In this document: piece after piece, positions 1 to 8,453 of the stretch
Layout of the letters: each line of letters begins with the position of its first letter
Position numbering within the stretch: position 1 is the stretch's first letter
Origin: Paenibacillus thalictri
GTDB taxonomy: Bacteria > Bacillota > Bacilli > Paenibacillales > NBRC-103111
DNA length: 64,000 bases
Direction of reading: 5' to 3'
NCBI RefSeq assembly: GCF_004307995.1
Contig: NZ_SIRE01000002.1
Coordinates: 124,001-188,000 of the forward strand
The notes under the pieces: model-generated
The model's database searches: none
What the model saw: the letters and a program-made list of their open reading frames with translations, nothing else
What the model was told of the DNA's origin: nothing
Made by a program: the position numbers and the translations under genes

Positions 1-168
1 GGCGAAAAACAAATCGTCCAGAGAGCTCAACGTGCCGTCTTCTTCAACTTGAAAGACGGACATTTTATCACCATTTATGGTCAGTTCGATAAAACAGCCC
101 CAGCAGTAAAATTGGTGGGAACCGATTTTGCCAATATCTTTGGAATTGCAGTTTGGACAACGTACCAT
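1..168 (-). CDS. Small zinc-ribbon protein, C-terminus missing
   Basis: Reading the minus strand from an ATG at 168 gives 56 codons that run off the window edge with no stop. The start carries two cysteine pairs, CPNC at residues 4-7 and CWGC at residues 22-25, which is the spacing of a small zinc ribbon. The rest, as far as it is visible, is acidic. It begins 9 bases after the stop of the PRC-barrel gene upstream and reads in the same direction, so the two are probably cotranscribed. I do not recognise a named family, and nothing in the sequence gives a function beyond likely zinc binding. Confidence 0.7.
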   Translation of the reverse strand, partial: MVRCPNCNSKDIGKIGSHQFYCWGCFIELTINGDKMSVFQVEEDGTLSSLDDLFFA

Positions 169-177
169 AATATCACC

Positions 178-699
178 CTATTCTTCTTTAGATACGAAGA
201 TTTCTTCCAGCTCCTCGTTGCAGCGGACCGGAACGACGATCGCATCCTCGCCCAATATAACGGATTCGGGAATCGGCAGCCATTTGCGTCCTTCCCTCAA
301 ATCGGTAATGAAACCTTCGGATAATTCATAACCTATTACATGTTTTCCCATTTGCTCTTCTAAATATACATCTTCCACAATGCCGAGCTGCTGCCCGTTA
401 ACGGTAATTACCGGAAGCCCCTTTAATTTCTTTTGGCCCCCAACCAAAGAGAAATACGAAAGCTCCTCATCCGCCGTTTTCAGAACATCTTCACTTGGTA
501 TTGTAATCGCATCTTCCCCTAAGGCAAGCACATCGTTCCATTCGACATAAGCGGACGAAGAAAACCACATCTTCCCCGCAAGTAAAACCGCCCCAATTCT
601 CCACTCTTCATCAAGCAATAAATCTTGAGCGGAGCCAACCTGTCTGCCGGTATCCACACTGATGACCGGCAGGCCTATCACGTCACGCGCTTTGCGCAT
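178..699 (-). CDS. yrrD: PRC-barrel domain protein, YrrD-like
   Basis: The 173-residue protein has two PRC-barrel-like halves. The first starts near residue 3 (ARDVIGLPVISVDTGRQVGS) and the second near residue 90 (KLKGLPVITVNGQQLGIVED). PRC barrels are small beta-barrel folds found in RimM and in photosystem-associated proteins; the role of YrrD itself is unknown. The ATG at 699 has an AGGAGGG ribosome site close upstream. The gene lies in the same neighbourhood as in B. subtilis (cymR, iscS, mnmA, yrrD), which supports the name. Its 5' leader contains the three-copy hairpin repeat at 714-820, so its translation or mRNA stability may depend on that structure (inference). Confidence 0.8.
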   Translation of the reverse strand: MRKARDVIGLPVISVDTGRQVGSAQDLLLDEEWRIGAVLLAGKMWFSSSAYVEWNDVLALGEDAITIPSEDVLKTADEELSYFSLVGGQKKLKGLPVITVNGQQLGIVEDVYLEEQMGKHVIGYELSEGFITDLREGRKWLPIPESVILGEDAIVVPVRCNEELEEIFVSKEE

Positions 700-713
700 G
701 ATAGCCCTCCTAA

Positions 714-820
714 GAGTTTTCCGCAGGAAAACTTACTTCGTAAGCACTACTGAGTTTTCCGCAGGAAAACTTACTTCGTAAGCACTACTGAGCTTTCCGC
801 AGGAAAGCTTACTTCGCAAG
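714..820 (-). repeat. Tandem hairpin repeat, 38-bp unit, three copies
   Basis: Two identical 38-bp units lie at 714-751 and 752-789, and a third, diverged and slightly shorter copy at 790-820. On the minus strand each unit folds into two small hairpins: CTTAC-GAA-GTAAG and AGTTTTCC-TGC-GGAAAACT. In the third copy the longer stem reads AGCTTTCC/GGAAAGCT, so both arms changed together and pairing is kept. The short stem of that copy changed to CTTGC/GTAAG, which still pairs as RNA through a G-U wobble on the minus strand only. The array sits directly before the yrrD ribosome site. Confidence 0.85.
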
Positions 821-896
821 GGTCATCTGGGTTATTCCATTGGAGAGCCGGCTTCATAACATGATGCTGACTGACTTGCAAGCACAAGTTAAAAGC

Positions 897-2042
897 CTAC
901 TTAGTATTACGGATTCGCCGCACAATGGTTGCAATTTTATGCACGGCTTCCTGAACCTGAAACTCGTTGTTGTCTCTGCCAAAGCTGAACCGGACGGCGG
1001 AGGAAACGACGTCCTCCGGCAGTCGCATCGCCTTCAGCACATGCGATACTTCAAGCGATCCGGAAGTACAAGCAGAACCGCTGGCGGCCGCAATTCCTTC
1101 AAGATCCAGATTCATTAACATCGTCTCCGTGCTGACGCCTGGAAAGCTGACATTCAAAATATGCGGCACCCGGTTCGCGGCATCTCCGTTAACGACAAAA
1201 CCCGAATTCAACTCGGAAAAAAGCCCATCTACCATTACTTGACGTAGTTTTTCCAAGTTTTGTTGCATTTCATACATATTTTTTATCGAAATTTGCAGCG
1301 CTTTGGCAAAACCCGCTATGCCTGCAACATTTTCTGTTCCCGGACGTCGCTTTCGCTCTTGATTCCCGCCGTGCAGCAGCGGAGCAACCTGAACATGCCC
1401 CGCGACATAAAGCGCGCCGATACCTTTGGGTCCATGGATTTTATGAGCGGAAAATGCAGCCAGATCGACCGGCAGATCGTTAAGCCGGAGATTCAGATGA
1501 CCCAGCGCCTGAACGGCATCCGTATGGAACAAAATGCCCTTGCTTCTGGCCAACTCGCCGATCTCGACGATCGGTTGAATCGTTCCTATCTCGTTATTGG
1601 CATACATCACGCTGATCAGAATCGTATCCGGCCTGATCGCCCGTTCCAAATCGTCAAGGCGAATCCGTCCGTGTTCATCAACGGGCAGATACGTCACATC
1701 ATAACCAAACCGTTCCAAAAAACCGCATGTATGTAACACGGCATGGTGTTCAATGGCTGTCGTAATAATATGCCGGCCCTTTTCCCGCAACGTCTCGGCA
1801 ATACCGATAATCGCGGTGTTGTCGCTTTCCGTTCCCCCGCTTGTGAACGTCAGCTCGTTCGGACGGCAGCCGAGCAGCTCCGCCATCTGGTCTCTTCCCG
1901 AATGAATCGCCGCACGTGCCGCACGGCCAAAGTTATGTGTGCTGGAGGCATTTCCGTAATTGTTACTATAATAAGGCAGCATTGCATCAAGCACTTCGGG
2001 ATGTACCGGAGTTGTTGCCGCGTGGTCTAAATAAATACTCAT
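897..2042 (-). CDS. iscS: Cysteine desulfurase, IscS/NifS family (YrvO type)
   Basis: This PLP enzyme takes sulfur from cysteine, giving alanine and a protein persulfide. The 381-residue sequence has the PLP-binding lysine in SAHKIHGPKG (Lys201) and the persulfide cysteine in SGSACTSGS (Cys325). It follows cymR by 11 bases in the same direction and is divergent from mnmA. In B. subtilis the equivalent YrvO feeds sulfur to MnmA for 2-thiouridine in tRNA, so that is the likely job here rather than general Fe-S assembly. The ATG at 2042 has a GGTG-type site a few bases upstream. Family assignment is firm; the partner is inferred from position. Confidence 0.95.
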   Translation of the reverse strand: MSIYLDHAATTPVHPEVLDAMLPYYSNNYGNASSTHNFGRAARAAIHSGRDQMAELLGCRPNELTFTSGGTESDNTAIIGIAETLREKGRHIITTAIEHHAVLHTCGFLERFGYDVTYLPVDEHGRIRLDDLERAIRPDTILISVMYANNEIGTIQPIVEIGELARSKGILFHTDAVQALGHLNLRLNDLPVDLAAFSAHKIHGPKGIGALYVAGHVQVAPLLHGGNQERKRRPGTENVAGIAGFAKALQISIKNMYEMQQNLEKLRQVMVDGLFSELNSGFVVNGDAANRVPHILNVSFPGVSTETMLMNLDLEGIAAASGSACTSGSLEVSHVLKAMRLPEDVVSSAVRFSFGRDNNEFQVQEAVHKIATIVRRIRNTK

Positions 2043-2053
2043 GAAATCACCGC

Positions 2054-2473
2054 TTAAATGTAGAACATGTAATTATCGTTCTGACCTTCATCCTTATAAG
2101 AAATCAAATCGGAAAGCATCGTCGAATCAAGCACTTCCGCAATACTATCGCGGATACGCACCCACAAGTCACGCTTAGCCGGATCATCCTCTTCCGTAAA
2201 ATCGACAGGGCTGATCGGCCCCTCCAGTACCCGGATCACATCTCCCGAAGAAATTTCCTCAGGGGTTTTCGATAAAATATATCCACCGTATGCTCCGCGG
2301 ATGCTCTTCACAAGACCTGAATTCCGCAAAGGAGCAACAAGCTGTTCTAAGTAGTGTTCGGAAAGCTGATGTTTTTCCGCTATGCTTTTTAAGGAGGTGG
2401 GGCCTTCACCGTATTTTGACGCAAGCTCCATCATAATGGTCAAACCGTATCGGCCTTTTGTAGAAATCTTCAA
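2054..2473 (-). CDS. cymR: Rrf2-family regulator of cysteine metabolism
   Basis: CymR is the Rrf2-type repressor of sulfur and cysteine uptake genes in Bacillales and works together with CysK. I place the start at a TTG at 2473, preceded by GAGGTG, because the protein then begins KISTKGRYGLT like the family and is 139 residues long, the usual size. A longer frame extends to 2602 but adds no family sequence. The N-terminal winged helix covers about residues 1-80 (SLKSIAEKHQLSEHYLEQLV is the recognition region). The protein contains no cysteine, so unlike IscR it cannot hold an Fe-S cluster, which fits CymR. It is directly upstream of iscS. Confidence 0.9.
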   Translation of the reverse strand: MKISTKGRYGLTIMMELASKYGEGPTSLKSIAEKHQLSEHYLEQLVAPLRNSGLVKSIRGAYGGYILSKTPEEISSGDVIRVLEGPISPVDFTEEDDPAKRDLWVRIRDSIAEVLDSTMLSDLISYKDEGQNDNYMFYI

Positions 2474-2654
2474 AACTAGCACCTCATCTTCATGTACGTT
2501 ATATAACAAGCATTGCCAAAATTCCAAGAAACATTTCATACATTTCTGTATCATTTCTATGTTATCATAATTCATCCTATTGTGGGAGAAAAACAGTGAC
2601 ATATTGATGAAAAATTTTATTTTTTCGTCAGAATGCTCTAAAATATAAGTCTAT

Positions 2655-2683
2655 TTTCTTATTGTATGAATTGAATGTATAAT
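2655..2683 (+). promoter_or_regulatory. Probable mnmA promoter
   Basis: A perfect TATAAT lies at 2678-2683, 39 bases before the mnmA ATG, in a very A/T-rich stretch between the divergent cymR and mnmA genes. The best -35 at 17-bp spacing (TTTCTT, 2655-2660) is weak, so the -10 carries the call. Confidence 0.5.
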
Positions 2684-2692
2684 ACAAATTAA

Positions 2693-3835
<1,143 letters not shown>

Positions 3836-3850
3836 AACGTGAATGAATAC

Positions 3851-3890
3851 AAGCGAGGCATGCGGCTCCGGCCGCCGGCCCCGCTTTTTT
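3851..3890 (+). terminator. mnmA terminator
   Basis: A GC-rich hairpin opening AAGCG and closing CGCTT is followed by a T run. It lies 16 bases after the mnmA stop, between two convergent genes. Confidence 0.75.
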
Positions 3891-3891
3891 C

Positions 3892-5226
3892 TTATGAGCT
3901 TAAGGTGACGCCCTCCAGATTACCGGGCTGCTCTCTGCGGGAGACAAGAATCCGGGAGATGCGCAGGTGATCCGTTTCCTCGATCCTGAATTCGAAGCCC
4001 CGGTGAGCTATCGTTTGATTCCGTGTAGGGGGAATTTCGATTTGCGAGTACATCCAACCTCCGATGGTGTCGTAATCGTCGCATTCGATTTCCAGCCTGA
4101 AGTAGCTGTTCACCTCTTCGATCAACAACCGCCCGTCAATAGAATGCCTTCCTTCTTCCACGAATTCGATCTGCGGCCGTTCTTCGTCGAACTCATCCTG
4201 AATCTCGCCTACGATCTCTTCAATGATATCCTCAAATGTTACCAGCCCTGAAGTGCCTCCGTACTCGTCGATCAGCAGCACCATCTGCGCCTTCCGTTTC
4301 TGCATCAGCTTGAGCAAGCTGCTGATCTGTATCGATTCGGGGACATGAATCAGCGGGCGGACAAATGTTTTCAGGTGGCCGTCATCATCTCCTGTTCTCA
4401 GCAGGTCCTTGATGTGCACGAATCCGACGATATTGTCTTTATCCGGATCACATACGGGATAACGCGTGTGCATTTCGGAGATAGCGATCGTTTTATTTTC
4501 CTCAAACGGCAAATTAGCGTAGAGACACACCATCTCTGTTCGCGGGATTCGTATTTCACGGGCCGTCGTGTCTGCAAAATCGAATATATTGTCAACAAGC
4601 GCAAGCTCGGTATTGTCAATCAGCCCGCTTTTGTTGCTTTCCTTCATCATCGTGCGGATTTCGTCTTCGGTATGCGCCAAGCTGCGCTGCTCAGCCGGCT
4701 CAATGCCCGCTTTTTGCAGGAGCCATACTGAAGCGCCGTTCAGCAACCAGATAAAAGGATAAAACACCCTGTAGAACACGATCAGAGGAGCTGCCGTCAG
4801 CAGCGTAAGCTGTTCCGATTTACGGATCGCGTATGTTTTAGGAAATTGCTCTCCCAGGGTAATATGAAGTGCTGTAATCAGCAGAAACGCGATAATAAAC
4901 GCAGCCGTGTGAACAACGGGTAATGGCAGCCCCATCGAGCCAAACGGCACCAGCAGCCACTTCGCGATAATAGGTTCTCCGGTCCAGCCAAGTCCCAATG
5001 AGGCAAACGTAATCCCAAGCTGGCAAGCCGATAAATACGCATCCATATTGCCGATCATCGTCCGTGCCATTTTTGCCCGCAGATTGCCGTTTTGCGCCAG
5101 TGTTTCAATTCGGCTCTCCTTGACCTTGACGATCGCAAATTCCGCCGCCACAAAAAAAGCGTTTAACAATACCAGCAGCATGACCAAACCTAGCTGAAAA
5201 AGTATCGGTAGCGGGTCACTGCTCAA
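3892..5226 (-). CDS. CNNM/CorC-type membrane protein with CBS pair (hemolysin family)
   Basis: The 444-residue protein has an N-terminal DUF21 (CNNM) membrane domain with about four hydrophobic segments in residues 1-190, then two CBS domains (about 205-330), and a C-terminal CorC_HlyC transporter-associated domain (about 345-430, from EEGRHSIDGRLLIEEVN). Members are annotated as hemolysins but are linked to magnesium and cobalt efflux or resistance. CBS pairs usually bind adenine nucleotides. The start is a TTG at 5226 with a GGGAG/AGGAAG region upstream; other starts would remove part of the first membrane segment. It is monocistronic and convergent with mnmA. Family is certain, substrate is not. 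Confidence 0.85.
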   Translation of the reverse strand: MSSDPLPILFQLGLVMLLVLLNAFFVAAEFAIVKVKESRIETLAQNGNLRAKMARTMIGNMDAYLSACQLGITFASLGLGWTGEPIIAKWLLVPFGSMGLPLPVVHTAAFIIAFLLITALHITLGEQFPKTYAIRKSEQLTLLTAAPLIVFYRVFYPFIWLLNGASVWLLQKAGIEPAEQRSLAHTEDEIRTMMKESNKSGLIDNTELALVDNIFDFADTTAREIRIPRTEMVCLYANLPFEENKTIAISEMHTRYPVCDPDKDNIVGFVHIKDLLRTGDDDGHLKTFVRPLIHVPESIQISSLLKLMQKRKAQMVLLIDEYGGTSGLVTFEDIIEEIVGEIQDEFDEERPQIEFVEEGRHSIDGRLLIEEVNSYFRLEIECDDYDTIGGWMYSQIEIPPTRNQTIAHRGFEFRIEETDHLRISRILVSRREQPGNLEGVTLSS

Positions 5227-6213
5227 TCAGCTTCCTGTCTCCCTAGCGGAAGATCAGGTTCACCTCCCTTGCTTTTGCATGCGGAAACATCGATGTATGT
5301 GTTTCTACATAAATATTACTTTGCAGCATGGCTCTATGCCGATTTACGCTAAAAAAGTACAAGAGAGTGGAGTGTGACAACGTAACCGGCAGATGAAGCT
5401 CAAATGAGAGACATTCATTCGGATCTAACAGCCATTGTTTGAAACGAAATCCAGATCTGCAGCTTGGCGCAATATGGCAGCCGTAAACGATATCCATTCA
5501 TACGCAAGCGGGTATAAAGTTGACACCTCTGTATAGAGAAACATGGCGATAGCGGAGTAGTCCGGAAGGTGGAAAAAGTAACTTGAGGTGCTTTATTGAA
5601 GTTGTGGCAGCGCATTACGTACGGAGAAGGTAACCCTAATGTTGTCAGGACAAAAAGGCGATGGACCAAAATATCGTCACAGGCTTCTTTTATGCGTCGC
5701 GGCCCGATCTGAACAGACAAACCAGCCGGATGGATAACGGACTGAGGGAGAATGTCGATTCATTGCGCATCCCCCAGCCATTGTGCTCCCCCAGCATTGG
5801 AGAGGCCTCCCTCTAACGGACATGGACGCTGCAATGTAAACCAAATCTGAGGTTTGCTGCGAGGGACGGACACCAGCGCTCTTATTCGGCCTACCGTCGC
5901 GGTTTCTCCGACTTTTTCGGGCAAATAAAGGCGCTTACGTCCGTTAAAAATGATAACCTCGATTTTTTTGCCACATAACGGCGCGCCTGTCCGTTAGCGA
6001 TGGAGCATGACATTCGCATGCATAGAGACCACCCATAACACACGAGGATGTCCATACTGACAATTAGCCAAAGATCAACGTTAATCAAGGTTGAACCGGA
6101 ATCGCTTCATTTGCCGCGTTCAAGCATGTTATGGTTCCGGTGAAAACCAGCCATTTATCGCTAACCTGACAACATGGAGGATAACCCCTCCCCACCAGGC
6201 ATAGCGGACGCGG
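5227..6213. other. Gene-poor interval of about 1 kb
   Basis: Between the CNNM gene and rarA no reading frame has convincing protein character. The frames present are short, lack good ribosome sites and show no recognisable motif. The interval contains the inverted-end element at 5813-5997 and several scattered copies of an ACGGACA/TGTCCGT word. It may be decayed DNA or a landing site for short repeats; no RNA gene was recognised. Confidence 0.6.
5813..5997. repeat. 185-bp MITE-like element with terminal inverted repeats
   Basis: The left end CTAACGGACA (5813-5822) and the right end TGTCCGTTAG (5988-5997) are perfect inverted 10-mers, and the complementarity continues imperfectly for about 15 more bases, ending at ATGT/ACAT. 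A nested pair, ACGGACA at 5866 and CGTCCGTTA at 5938, lies inside. If the outer TA on each side is a target duplication, the true ends would be ACGGACA/TGTCCGT. It encodes no transposase. It could be a small non-autonomous element or a structured intergenic repeat. Confidence 0.5.
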
Positions 6214-7524
6214 CTATCTATGTTTCCGCCGGCGTTCCTGATTTAACCTGATTTTGTCCTCCATGCCCTGCTCTGAGGCATAGTAGAAACTTTCCGTCTT
6301 GATCGAGTCGGGCAAATACTGCTGCTCCACATAATGACCGGGGTAATCGTGGGGGTATTTATAGCCGGCATGGCCAAGCTTCTCCGCCCCTTTATAATGC
6401 GTATCCCTTAAGTGCAGCGGCACGTCCGCCGATTTGATCCGGTCGAACGATTCCATTACCCGGGAAATAGCGACAGGAATTGCGTTGGATTTCGGGCTTT
6501 CGACGGCAAACAGGATCGCTTGTGCGATCACATATTTGGACTCCGGCCAGCCGATTTTGTGATAGGCGTCCATCGCGGTTACAGCCTGCACCATGGCCTG
6601 CGGATTGGCCAGTCCGATATCTTCGCTGCAAGCGACAATCAAGCGCCGCAGGAATGTCATCGGGTCCATGCCCAGCTTCTCCACCGCGTACAAAAACCAG
6701 AACAACGCGGCATCGGTGGAACCACGCACGCTTTTGTGGAATGCGGACAACACATCGTATTGGGTCGATTCGTCGGCCCTGACGACCGCCTGGCGAATCG
6801 ATTCCTCCGCTACCTCCAGCGTCACATGGACAGTGCCGTCCGGTCGCGGCGGTGTCGTGACCACAGCCAGCTCAAGCGCATTCAACGCCCGCCGGATATC
6901 GCCGCTGGCCATGCTTGCTACATGCTCCAGCGCTTCGTCGTCCACCTTCAGCTGCATAAAACCCAAGCCTTTGTCACCATCGGCCAGCGCCCGCTTCATC
7001 GCTGCCAGGGAATGCTCTTTGGTGAGCGCCTCCAGTTGAAACAACGTGGAACGCGACAGCAAAGCGCCGTTCACATGATGGAACGGATTTTCCGTTGTTG
7101 CCCCGATAAAAATAATAATTCCCTGCTCTACGGCAGGCAGCAGCGCATCCTGCCGCGACGTGTTGAAACGGTGCACCTCGTCGAGAAACAGAATTGTCTT
7201 TTTGCCGTAGAGCGATTTATTTTGCCTTGCCTGTTCAATCACCTCACGCACATCTTTAACCGAAGCGTCGACGGCGTTCAGCTTCACGAACTCTCCCTTG
7301 GTTGAATTCGAGATAATATGCGCAAGTGTCGTCTTGCCGGTGCCCGGCGGGCCGTACAGCAAAATCGACTTCACCTGATCGGCTTCAATCGCGCGGCGCA
7401 GCAGCTTGCCGGGTCCAACGATGTGCTGCTGCCCGATATATTCATCCAGCGTTGTCGGCCGCATCCGGTCGGCGAGCAGCTTGCCCGACGTATCGCGCGA
7501 AGCCGCTAAATCGAACAAATCCAT
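6214..7524 (-). CDS. rarA: Replication-associated recombination protein A (RarA/MgsA AAA ATPase)
   Basis: RarA is a clamp-loader-like AAA+ ATPase that acts at stalled replication forks. The 436-residue protein has the Walker A motif GPPGTGKTT (about 58-66), Walker B ILFLDEVHRF (about 112-121), the sensor-1 stretch IGATTENP, and the C-terminal MgsA oligomerisation domain ending around YKYPHDYPGHYVEQQYLP. The ATG at 7524 has a GAGG about 12 bases upstream, a weak site. The place next to tcdA and aspS is the same as yrvN in B. subtilis. No anomalies. Confidence 0.95.
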   Translation of the reverse strand: MDLFDLAASRDTSGKLLADRMRPTTLDEYIGQQHIVGPGKLLRRAIEADQVKSILLYGPPGTGKTTLAHIISNSTKGEFVKLNAVDASVKDVREVIEQARQNKSLYGKKTILFLDEVHRFNTSRQDALLPAVEQGIIIFIGATTENPFHHVNGALLSRSTLFQLEALTKEHSLAAMKRALADGDKGLGFMQLKVDDEALEHVASMASGDIRRALNALELAVVTTPPRPDGTVHVTLEVAEESIRQAVVRADESTQYDVLSAFHKSVRGSTDAALFWFLYAVEKLGMDPMTFLRRLIVACSEDIGLANPQAMVQAVTAMDAYHKIGWPESKYVIAQAILFAVESPKSNAIPVAISRVMESFDRIKSADVPLHLRDTHYKGAEKLGHAGYKYPHDYPGHYVEQQYLPDSIKTESFYYASEQGMEDKIRLNQERRRKHR

Positions 7525-7554
7525 ACAATCACGATCCTCTACCTGAAGTGCGTG

Positions 7555-8304
7555 CTACAGTCCGGCTTTTTTCAGCAGATCGCGGACAACAACGCTAACC
7601 ATGATGAGACCCGCTACAGGCGGAACAAACGCGTTGCTCGCCGGCGGCATTTGCGCCTTGCGGATATCCGGAGCGTTCTCCGGCACAATGCGCTGGGTAA
7701 CATCCTCGCGTGGCTTGATTGGTTCTTCGTCGGAGAAAACAACCTTCACGCCTTTGGAGATGCCTTCCTTGCGCAGCCTGTGCCGTACGACCTTGGCCAG
7801 CGGGTCGGTATGCGTTTTGGAAATATCGACCACTTTAAACCGGGTCGGGTCCATTTTATTAGCCGCGCCCATGCTGGAGATAATCTTGATTTTGCGGCGC
7901 TTGCACTGCTTAATCAGATGCACCTTATAAATAATCGTATCCGAAGCGTCAATGACATAATCAAGCGGATATTCGAACAACTGCTCGTGTGTTTCTTCGG
8001 TGTAAAACATCTTAAGCGCAATTGCGTCGCATTCCGGATTGATTTGCAAAATACGTTCGCGCATCAGCTCGGCCTTAGGTTGTCCGACGGTTGTCGTCAG
8101 CGCATGCACCTGGCGGTTAATATTCGTAATGTCGACAACATCTTTGTCGATCATGATAATGCGTCCGACTCCGGTACGGGCCAGCGCTTCCGCGGCAATC
8201 GCTCCGACTCCGCCGATACCCAGCACGGCAACCGTGCTTTTACGCATCACTTCAAGCCCTTCGGGACCGATAGCAAGTTCCGTGCGGGAAAATTGATGAA
8301 GCAT
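7555..8304 (-). CDS. tcdA: tRNA threonylcarbamoyladenosine dehydratase (TcdA/CsdL, YrvM)
   Basis: This E1-like ThiF-family enzyme uses ATP to cyclise t6A at position 37 of ANN-decoding tRNAs into ct6A. The 249-residue sequence has the nucleotide-binding GIGGVGAIAAEALAR near residues 31-45, the IMIDKDVVDITNINRQ stretch typical of ThiF proteins, and a hydrophobic C-terminal segment (AGLIMVSVVVRDLL). The ATG at 8304 is preceded by AAAGGAGG. It lies 30 bases upstream of rarA in the same direction. A strong hairpin separates it from aspS, so it probably has its own [13 protein letters not shown] start or depends on read-through. Confidence 0.92.
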   Translation of the reverse strand: MLHQFSRTELAIGPEGLEVMRKSTVAVLGIGGVGAIAAEALARTGVGRIIMIDKDVVDITNINRQVHALTTTVGQPKAELMRERILQINPECDAIALKMFYTEETHEQLFEYPLDYVIDASDTIIYKVHLIKQCKRRKIKIISSMGAANKMDPTRFKVVDISKTHTDPLAKVVRHRLRKEGISKGVKVVFSDEEPIKPREDVTQRIVPENAPDIRKAQMPPASNAFVPPVAGLIMVSVVVRDLLKKAGL

Positions 8305-8346
8305 ATGAAGCTAACCTCCTTTGATGAAAAATCGGTTTCATTTGAT

Positions 8347-8420
8347 AAAAAGGGCACGGCATCCGCGGCGGCCTCACCGTTTGTACGGAAGAAACCAAAC
8401 CGCGGCAATGCTGAGCCCCG
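8347..8420 (-). terminator. Long terminator hairpin between aspS and tcdA
   Basis: On the minus strand an arm made of GGGC, GCAT and CCGCGG pairs with CCGCGG, ATGC and GCCC, with a bulge and a loop of about 30 bases, then a TTTTT run. It starts about 35 bases after the aspS stop. It probably ends the hisS-aspS [10 protein letters not shown]. Confidence 0.7.
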
Positions 8421-8453
8421 TTGCTGATTGTTAATTAAAAGCTGTAAAGCTGC

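Noticed and set aside
5415..5720. 101-residue minus-strand ORF in the gene-poor interval
   Set aside because: Unbalanced composition, no ribosome site, no motif.
5661..5816. 51-residue plus-strand ORF (MDQNIVTGFFYASRPDLNRQ...) in the gene-poor interval
   Set aside because: It has a passable AAAAGGCG before the ATG and an even composition, but 52 codons occur by chance and no homologue is recognised.
8305..8453. 6S RNA between aspS and tcdA
   Set aside because: The interval is too short and lacks the long bubble-containing rod of 6S RNA.
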